Both the position numbers and the translations under genes were made by a program. This document shows, piece by piece, positions 57,173 to 64,000 of a stretch of 64,000 nt of DNA. Source of the DNA: Candidatus Nitrosopumilus sp. SW (GTDB taxonomy: Archaea > Thermoproteota > Nitrososphaeria > Nitrososphaerales > Nitrosopumilaceae); contig NZ_CP035425.1 of NCBI RefSeq assembly GCF_006740685.1, forward strand, positions 1,435,621-1,499,620, in the 5' to 3' direction. The stretch's first letter is position 1. Every line of letters starts with the position of its first letter. The notes under the pieces are model-generated. The model saw nothing but the letters and a program-made list of their open reading frames with translations, searched no databases and had not been told where the DNA came from.

Positions 57173-59908
57173 ATGAAAAATGGAGAAAAAATGAAACAAA
57201 AAAAATTACTAACCTTTCTACTAACAATTTCCTTAATTCTTGGAATTACTGTTCAACCCGTCTCTGCACAAAATCTAGACGCTTTATCTGATTATTCAAT
57301 TAAACTTGCAATTTATCCTAATCATTTGGAAGCAGGTATTTTTGAACATGATGTGGGCTATTTTTTTGTTCTAAGTAAACAAGGTGTCCCCATCACTTCT
57401 TCTTATGATGTTCCAGTTAGTTTAAGTTCTGATGACTCATCCATTGCTTCGGTACCAAACAAAATTATTTTAAAAGCTAATGAAGAGTTTGTTTCTTTTC
57501 CAATAACTACTGGTGAAAAATCTGGACAAACAACAATTACTGCTACACTAAACGGAAAAACAACTTTTCAAAAAATAGAAGTTGGAACTGATCAAACTTA
57601 TCTTCCAGATGATTTGATTCTAGAATTACATTTTCCTACAAATGAAATGCACGTAAATTCAGAAATGCCATTTTCTGTTTTTCTTAAAACATTTGATGGA
57701 AATCCAGTCCGCGTACCTGACGACATTCCTATAAAATTTGAATATGAAAAATCTCTTGCTTCTCCTAATAGTGATATTTTGACAATCAAAAAAGGTGATT
57801 ACTATGCCTGGGGAACCATTTCTACCTTTGAAAAGACTGGTAATACGTTCCTGAGAGCAATATATGATGAGGTTGGACTTGATGTGGCAAAAAGTATCAA
57901 AATCTCCTCCACCTTACCTACTGCATTACAATTAACTGTGTATCCAAAAATGATTCCTGCAGAAATTGACAGGAAATTAGATATTTTTGTAACTGTTGTG
58001 GATTCTGAAGGTAATCCTACAAAGACTCCTCATGATATCCCCTTGAATTTCTTTTCTAGTGAGCAATACCCTATTGGTGAGAAGCTAGCTAAAGTTGTTA
58101 CATCTGAAAAACCTGTGATCAAAAAAGGCGAATTTGGATTTTTATTACAAGAAAAATTTAGTTTACAAAATTTACTTGCAAATGACATTTTGATTGGTGT
58201 TACTGCAGAAGGTTATGGAACTGCAACTGATGTATTTAGAACTGTTGGAGAATCTATTGAAATTGAAGAAAATACTAAAAAAAGTATAAACAATGTTTAT
58301 GATTTTGGATTTAACACAAAGAATTATGGAAAAGCAGTTTCCGTTTATGGGTTAGAAAAAATCCCTAGTAACGCTACTGCATTTTTTACTTATCAACTAT
58401 CATTAATTGAAGATGATGAAGATGATGATGGAATAAGACCTGATGGTACAGAAATTGAGATACATTCTGAATGTGCAGACTCTTCATCTGAACTAAACAA
58501 TGATGCATTAAATTCTGAAATCACACACAACACTGAACTTGAACCGGAAGATATGCTTCTATATTCAATTGATTGTCTTGAAGATGAAGAACTTTACCCT
58601 GCTCAAACTGGTGAAAGTTTGTACAGTGATGGATATGTTCAAAAAATTAACGTCATTTCCAGTGATGATGAAATTGGTAAAATAATGGATGGTGGAAATA
58701 TTCAGAGTTCATATTCCTATGGAACTACTCAAATTATCACTGGTCAAAAAACAGGACCTCTTACAATATCTACTTCTGTAAATGGGGTTGGAACAGGCTC
58801 ATTTTCCACTCAAGTGATAAACAGTTTGGAGCAAAAAGAGGTTAGAATATTTTCTCCAACTGGTGATGATACCCTTATTTTTGATAGAGATGGTTATTTT
58901 GATGTCTTTTTAGTTGCACTAGATGGTAGTGAACGACCAAAAGTTATGAAAGATAACGGAAAATATCTAATCACACCGACTAACGGATTAATGGAGATCT
59001 CTAGAGGTGAAACTTTTACATTTGCTCAATTACGAAGTGATACCTTTGATGTCTCTGAACAAGAAACTAGTGTTACATTGACTGTCGAACCAATAGGTGA
59101 AAATATTGATTCTGATCTTGAAGGTGAAAAAACATTTGTGACGTGGCCAACATCAAAATTACAGGTATTTTTCCCAGTTGATAAAATTAATGCAGAGCAT
59201 CAAGAAAACATAGGTATTATTCAATTAGTTGATTTACAAGGAAATCCTGTCATTCCAAAATTTGATGTTAAATCAAAAATTACCTCATCTCATGATTCTG
59301 TTTTGCAAGTAATTGATGATGCAGTTATCCCTGCTGGCATTTCATACACTACATTTCCAATAAAAACAACTGGTTCTATTGGTGCTGCTGAAATACATGT
59401 AAGTGCTAAAGGTGTTAATGGAACTTCTTATCTAATTAATACTGCTTCTTCTCAAACACAACTATTGATTTCTAGTGGTGGTCTTGCAACAGAAGTTAAG
59501 GTCGATGAACCAATAGAATTTAGATTGTTCGTAGATGATGAAAATGCACAAGCTGTTCCAAATGCATCTTTAAAAATTGTTACAGAAGATAATGTTGTTA
59601 TTTCTCCTGATGTGTTGAGGACAAGTTCTGATGGTAGTGCTATTGTTAGTTTAACTGCATTTGAAGGTCCATCTATTTCATTTGACATCGTTGCAACTGC
59701 AGAAGGCTATGCTGAGGGACAGGATTCATTTACTGTTAATGTTGATGCTCCTCAACAAGCATTTGATGCAATTGATTTAGAATTACCTGAATGGATAATC
59801 TATATTGTAATTGCAGGAATCCTTATGGTTGGAGCAGTTGTGTTTATGTTCTTAAAAAAATCTAAAACAAACCTCGAAGAAGAATGGGAAGAGGAAGATG
59901 AACTCTAG
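57173..59908 (+). CDS. Large Ig-like surface protein with C-terminal membrane anchor
   Basis: 911 residues from ATG 57173 (AAGGAGTG five bases before); ATGs at 57152 and 57191 are alternatives, all in frame. Signal peptide (KKLLTFLLTISLILGITVQP..SA), then repeated Ig/invasin-like beta modules with DIPIKF/DVPVSL motifs and ITTGEKSGQTTITATLNGKT, an acidic loop (DDEDDDG), and near the end VPNASLKIVTEDNVV. One C-terminal helix (WIIYIVIAGILMVGAVVFMF) and an acidic cytoplasmic tail EEEWEEEDEL-like. Probably a pilus-associated or S-layer-associated adhesin. Confidence 0.85.
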   Translation: MKNGEKMKQKKLLTFLLTISLILGITVQPVSAQNLDALSDYSIKLAIYPNHLEAGIFEHDVGYFFVLSKQGVPITSSYDVPVSLSSDDSSIASVPNKIILKANEEFVSFPITTGEKSGQTTITATLNGKTTFQKIEVGTDQTYLPDDLILELHFPTNEMHVNSEMPFSVFLKTFDGNPVRVPDDIPIKFEYEKSLASPNSDILTIKKGDYYAWGTISTFEKTGNTFLRAIYDEVGLDVAKSIKISSTLPTALQLTVYPKMIPAEIDRKLDIFVTVVDSEGNPTKTPHDIPLNFFSSEQYPIGEKLAKVVTSEKPVIKKGEFGFLLQEKFSLQNLLANDILIGVTAEGYGTATDVFRTVGESIEIEENTKKSINNVYDFGFNTKNYGKAVSVYGLEKIPSNATAFFTYQLSLIEDDEDDDGIRPDGTEIEIHSECADSSSELNNDALNSEITHNTELEPEDMLLYSIDCLEDEELYPAQTGESLYSDGYVQKINVISSDDEIGKIMDGGNIQSSYSYGTTQIITGQKTGPLTISTSVNGVGTGSFSTQVINSLEQKEVRIFSPTGDDTLIFDRDGYFDVFLVALDGSERPKVMKDNGKYLITPTNGLMEISRGETFTFAQLRSDTFDVSEQETSVTLTVEPIGENIDSDLEGEKTFVTWPTSKLQVFFPVDKINAEHQENIGIIQLVDLQGNPVIPKFDVKSKITSSHDSVLQVIDDAVIPAGISYTTFPIKTTGSIGAAEIHVSAKGVNGTSYLINTASSQTQLLISSGGLATEVKVDEPIEFRLFVDDENAQAVPNASLKIVTEDNVVISPDVLRTSSDGSAIVSLTAFEGPSISFDIVATAEGYAEGQDSFTVNVDAPQQAFDAIDLELPEWIIYIVIAGILMVGAVVFMFLKKSKTNLEEEWEEEDEL

Positions 59909-60108
59909 TCTCGTCTTTTCTTATCTCTACAAACTCCGCACAGATAGTTTTTCTTGAAATCTTCTAGTTCTACTTGAAATTCTCGTGTTTTGTAATATGA
60001 TTCGCCTGTTTGTAGCCCTCCAGGCACTTTTTTATCGCAATTTGTACAGATGATATCTACCTCAAACTTCACCTTCCTCTCATTTTCAAGCACTCTGCCG
60101 ATAATCAT
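59905..60108 (-). CDS. Small zinc-ribbon protein
   Basis: 67 residues. Cys pairs ICTNCDKKVP and LCGVCRDKKRRD, about 35 residues apart, with a GESYYKTREFQVELEDF segment between. Looks like a small nucleic-acid-associated zinc protein conserved in thaumarchaea. Convergent four-base overlap with the surface protein gene. Confidence 0.7.
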   Translation of the reverse strand: MIIGRVLENERKVKFEVDIICTNCDKKVPGGLQTGESYYKTREFQVELEDFKKNYLCGVCRDKKRRD

Positions 60109-60194
60109 GAATGGCTTTAGTTGATTTTTTTAATAAATAGTGACCTAGAGTCCAATCTCATGAATATTATAATGAAAAGTTGGTATCTTTTTTG

Positions 60195-61085
<891 letters not shown>

Positions 61086-61115
61086 ACATAAATTTAGTAA
61101 AAATTTAGAGAAAAC

Positions 61116-62216
61116 ATGATTTCTGGATTTGCAACTCCTGAAGGAACAAAAAAATTTGCTGAAAATTCAGGCGTAAATAAAGCCAATTTTAAGGAATTTC
61201 AAAATCTCACTTTATCAAATGTTGGAATTGGAACCTATTTGGGTGATCCTGACGCTAAAACTGATGAATTAGTGACTAATGCTGTAAAACAATCTGTTCT
61301 ATCTGGAATCAATGTTCTTGATACTGCAATAAACTACCGCTCTCAAAAAGCAGAGCGTTCTGTTGGAAAGGCAATTTCTGAACTAATTCAAGAAAATAAA
61401 ATTTCTCGTGATCAAATATTTGTCTCTACAAAAAACGGATATGTTACAAATGATGCTGATGTCCAACTTGGATTTTGGGAATATGTCAAAGAAGAATATA
61501 CTCAAAAAGGTGTTGTCAAAGAAGGCGATATCACATCTGGCTATCATTGTATGACTACTGCATATCTTTCAGATCAACTAGATCGAAGTTTGAAGAATCT
61601 TGATTTGGAATGTGTTGACTTGATGTATCTTCACAACGCAGTTGAAGGACAAATTAAAGACGTTTCAAAGGAACAATTTTTGAAAAATTTACAATCTGTC
61701 TTTGAATTGTATGAACAAAAACGAAACGAAGGAAAAATCAAATTTTATGGAATGGCTACTTGGGAATGTTTCAGAGTTGCACCTGAAAACCCACAATATC
61801 TTTCATTAGAAGATACACTAAACATGGCAAAAAAGGTAGGAGGAGATAATCATGGATTCCGATTCATCCAACTTCCATTCAATTTGTATTATGATCAAGC
61901 ACTACTTGGAAAAACACAAACAATTCAAAACAATCCTGTATCTGTATTAGAATCTGCAACAAGATTGGGAGTTGGTGTTTTCACAAGTGTACCCTTAATG
62001 CAAGGTAGGTTATTGCAACCTGGTGTCATGCCTGAATTTAGTGATTTAAAACCCTCTATGCGAGCATTGCAGTTTATTCGCTCTTCACCTGGAGTCATTG
62101 CCCCTCTTGTAGGCCAAAAATCTGCAGAACATGTATCTGAAAATCTCGAAGTGATGAAAATTCCTCCTTACTCTGAGGATGAATTCCTTGGTCTTGTAAA
62201 GAAACTAACTTCGTAA
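61116..62216 (+). CDS. Aldo/keto reductase
   Basis: 366 residues. TIM-barrel reductase with the catalytic tetrad: D and Y in LDTAINYRSQ, K in VSTKNGY, H in DLMYLHNA. NADP site near VGVFTSVPLMQGRLL and SSPGVIAPLVGQKSAEHVSE. Longer than usual (366 against ~320), with insertions at WEYVKEEYTQKGVVKEGDIT. Substrate unknown. 30 bp after the prenyltransferase on the same strand, so it may be co-transcribed. Confidence 0.9.
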   Translation: MISGFATPEGTKKFAENSGVNKANFKEFQNLTLSNVGIGTYLGDPDAKTDELVTNAVKQSVLSGINVLDTAINYRSQKAERSVGKAISELIQENKISRDQIFVSTKNGYVTNDADVQLGFWEYVKEEYTQKGVVKEGDITSGYHCMTTAYLSDQLDRSLKNLDLECVDLMYLHNAVEGQIKDVSKEQFLKNLQSVFELYEQKRNEGKIKFYGMATWECFRVAPENPQYLSLEDTLNMAKKVGGDNHGFRFIQLPFNLYYDQALLGKTQTIQNNPVSVLESATRLGVGVFTSVPLMQGRLLQPGVMPEFSDLKPSMRALQFIRSSPGVIAPLVGQKSAEHVSENLEVMKIPPYSEDEFLGLVKKLTS

Positions 62217-62261
62217 AATAATTCATCATTTCACATTCAAAATTTTATAGAAAGATAATAA

Positions 62262-62651
62262 ATGGGAGATCTTAGTAGAGAACGCATGTCTGGAAAGATA
62301 TACGATTACTCAAAAATCTGTGATTCAATTAAAGATGCTGACCCAAAAATCAGATTTGCTGGAGTAATTAATGAACGGGGAAGACTGGTTGCTGGTGGAA
62401 TGAAACCAAATGTTGAACCTTTAGAAAGTGAAAAAGACGATGAAATGATTTTCATGGAATTGGCATTGCGTGTAAAAATGAGAAGAGAGTTTGATAAACA
62501 ACTAGGAACTGTAAATTTTGCATTGGCTTCTCGTGAAAGAGCGTTAGCAATTAGTGTTCCAATCAATGAAGATATTTTGTATGTTGCAGCTGAACCTGAC
62601 TCTGATTATGGTACCCTGCCAAAAAAAATTCTTGAAATTGTTAATTCCTAG
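62262..62651 (+). CDS. Roadblock-like small protein, paralog C
   Basis: 129 residues. IRFAGVINERGRLVAGGMKP, then a helix EMIFMELALRVKMRREFDKQ, LGTVNFALASRERALAISVP and ILYVAAEPDSDY. Same order of elements as the proteins at 8292 and 8776 (helix, strand with N-x-x-G, helix, two strands) though distant in sequence. In thaumarchaea this type is present in several copies and uncharacterised. Preceded by TATA-like TTTTATAG about 30 nt upstream. Confidence 0.75.
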   Translation: MGDLSRERMSGKIYDYSKICDSIKDADPKIRFAGVINERGRLVAGGMKPNVEPLESEKDDEMIFMELALRVKMRREFDKQLGTVNFALASRERALAISVPINEDILYVAAEPDSDYGTLPKKILEIVNS

Positions 62652-62699
62652 TACGATCTTTTAGTGAATCTATAAATAGAATTTACATAAGGAAAGTTT

Positions 62700-62837
62700 G
62701 TGCCAGTAGACCCTGTTTGTGGAATTGAGCTTGATGAAGAGTTAGCATTGTTACATGAACATGATGGAAAAAAATTCTATTTTTGTTGTAACGGTTGTAG
62801 ACGAATATTTATCAAAAAACCTCGTAAATACAAATAG
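62700..62837 (+). CDS. 45-residue YHS-domain mini-protein
   Basis: GTG start. MPVDPVCGIELDEELALLHE continues HDGKKFYFCCNGCRRIFIKK and PRKYK. DPVCG, then Y-F-C-C-N-G-C and P-x-K-Y are the full YHS/TRASH-like pattern; the Cys residues probably bind copper or another soft metal. Could act as a metal sensor or chaperone, which would matter in a copper-dependent ammonia oxidiser. Ends three bases before the convergent asparagine-synthase-like gene. Confidence 0.75.
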   Translation: MPVDPVCGIELDEELALLHEHDGKKFYFCCNGCRRIFIKKPRKYK

Positions 62838-62839
62838 TG

Positions 62840-63784
62840 TCAGATTGGAAAAGCTCCGCACATTCTACAAAATTTAGAGTTCTCAACTTTATGTTTGCAA
62901 TAAGGACACACACTTTTTGCACCTTTGTCTACTGGGGAGCCGTATAATTTCTTAAAAATTTCATAATAATGCATTGATTCTCTACTTCTAATAATGACAT
63001 CATCTTCTTTTTCAACCGTTAATTTTTTCTCAACGTATTTTTCTTCTTCGATGATTGATTCAAACAGATTTGTTAATCCTGATGTTCCTGAACCTTCTTG
63101 CATGGGGGATTTCTCTCTCCAAACAATTTGTTCTGGGAGATACTCTTCGAATGTTTTACGTAAGATCCATTTTCCATGTTTTTTCTCATTCTCTTTTTTT
63201 ACCTTCAAATTTGCTGGAATTTTTTTTGCTAAATTGATTACTTTTTCACTTAAGAAGGGAGATTCTATATCAATTCCCAATGCTTTTCCAATCTCTTGTG
63301 TTGGAAAATGCATAATTGAGCATACTCTGTCAATTTCTGATTCTAATTCGTCTTCTGATTTATGTGCTAGAAAATTGTATCCTGCAAATAATTCATCTGC
63401 TCCGTCCCCTGTGATAATTGATTTTTCTCCATTATCTTTTGCCCATTTTATAGCCAGGTACATGACAACATTATTCCTAATTTCAATATCGTTAAAATTT
63501 TTTAGAATTCTGATTGTTTCTTCTACTGCCTCAAGGATTTCGGCAGTTTTTACATTGTAAATTGTTAGTGGAATACCCATCTCTTTTGAAACTAGTTGAC
63601 AGTATGTTAGATCTGTTGAAACAAAATCTTCTGCAATTATTGCTAGTGTTTTTGGTTTTCTCTCTTTTAAAAAATATGCAATAATTGAACTGTCTAGTCC
63701 TCCTGATAGTGAAATCAAATTCGATTTGCATGAATTACATGATTCTTTTAGCGCATCATAAAGTTCCTTGGAAGTGTCATCCAA
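62840..63784 (-). CDS. Asparagine-synthase-like ATP-pyrophosphatase with C-terminal zinc ribbon
   Basis: 314 residues. PP-loop SLSGGLDSSIIAYFL at ~25-39, AIIAEDF, and ITGDGADELFAGYNFL, the AsnB synthetase-domain signature, later SPFLSEKVINLA and REKSPMQEGSG. The N-terminal glutaminase domain is missing, so free ammonia or another amine may be used. A C-terminal ribbon CPYCKHKVENSKFCRMCG is added. It may be an asparagine synthetase or an amidotransferase for another substrate. Confidence 0.85.
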   Translation of the reverse strand: MDDTSKELYDALKESCNSCKSNLISLSGGLDSSIIAYFLKERKPKTLAIIAEDFVSTDLTYCQLVSKEMGIPLTIYNVKTAEILEAVEETIRILKNFNDIEIRNNVVMYLAIKWAKDNGEKSIITGDGADELFAGYNFLAHKSEDELESEIDRVCSIMHFPTQEIGKALGIDIESPFLSEKVINLAKKIPANLKVKKENEKKHGKWILRKTFEEYLPEQIVWREKSPMQEGSGTSGLTNLFESIIEEEKYVEKKLTVEKEDDVIIRSRESMHYYEIFKKLYGSPVDKGAKSVCPYCKHKVENSKFCRMCGAFPI

Positions 63785-63893
63785 TGCAAAACAAATCCTT
63801 TTGAAATTAAAATAGCTATGCCTAACCTGATACTCAAAATACGCTGCATTATTATTGGAAACTTTAAATTCTTTATAGAATCCTTGAGAATCA

Positions 63894-64000
63894 ATGTTAC
63901 TTCCTGCAGAGATTGAATCTAAAACATTAATCCCTGCATTACGTGCAATTCTTGCAAAAAAACTAGCAGAAGATCATAACATTAGGGAAGATGAAATTTC
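63894..64000 (+). CDS. Thaumarchaeal HTH transcriptional regulator, partial
   Basis: Frame open from ATG 63894 to the window edge: MLLPAEIESKTLIPALRAIL, AKKLAEDHNIREDEIS. This is the start of a small thaumarchaeal/archaeal regulator family in which (L/I)-(L/I)-P-A-(L/I)-R-A-x-(L/I)-A-K is followed by an HTH. TATA-like CTTTAAATT lies ~30 nt upstream, so leaderless. Divergent from the asparagine-synthase-like gene. The C-terminus is cut off. Confidence 0.65.
   Translation, partial: MLLPAEIESKTLIPALRAILAKKLAEDHNIREDEI

Overview
The window is about 33% GC by eye, tightly packed and archaeal, most consistent with a marine ammonia-oxidising thaumarchaeon (Nitrosopumilales). The evidence is a methylmalonyl-CoA mutase/epimerase/MeaB set as used in the thaumarchaeal 3-hydroxypropionate/4-hydroxybutyrate CO2-fixation cycle, archaeal replication and repair proteins (PolB, NreA, Hef-like helicase), a single-domain parvulin, secreted proteins with the PSWVKNNAGWWADG repeat typical of these organisms, a TackOD1-like protein and many very small zinc-ribbon proteins. 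I recognise no rRNA, tRNA, CRISPR array or insertion sequence.

Layout. 1-12.8 kb: a periplasmic-binding-type protein cut by the window edge, NreA, a DUF1722 protein, secreted and membrane proteins, DUF432+MscS, a photolyase, roadblock-like and DICT-like sensory proteins, a 2OG-Fe(II) oxygenase operon and small zinc proteins. Eight promoters here share one architecture: a TAGCACTAG-like box exactly 27-28 bp upstream of the TATA box, usually with a second copy abutting the TATA box, and a start codon about 28 nt further on (leaderless). This looks like an undescribed regulon. 12.8-32.3 kb: housekeeping genes (cysS, nadE, Rieske protein, ahcY, metG, NMN adenylyltransferase, ilvC), then the methylmalonyl-CoA block, an M1 aminopeptidase and a histidine kinase. 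32.3-45.6 kb: ppdK, tpiA, SemiSWEET, polB, dCMP deaminase, Hef-like helicase, parvulin, an HYR-domain secreted protein and small proteins.

45.6-59.9 kb is the most distinctive region: a type IV pilus (Tad/archaellum-like) locus. One arm (minus) carries a secretion ATPase, two TadC/FlaJ-like membrane proteins and a TrmB-family regulator. The other arm (plus) carries a TackOD1-like zinc protein, four proteins with class III (pilin) signal peptides and a large Ig-like surface protein. Palindromes of the type TTGTTC-N8-GAACAA occur in front of the ATPase, in front of the TackOD1 gene (identical 20-mers) and in front of the TrmB gene, which suggests that the local TrmB protein controls both arms and itself. 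A two-gene cassette with a HEPN-like R-x4-H protein sits between the arms.

59.9-64 kb: UbiA-type prenyltransferase, aldo/keto reductase, roadblock-like paralog, a YHS mini-protein, an asparagine-synthase-like enzyme and the start of a thaumarchaeal HTH regulator cut by the window edge. Several start codons were moved from the longest ORF to a better supported position; this is said in each entry. All family assignments are from reading motifs, without database searches.
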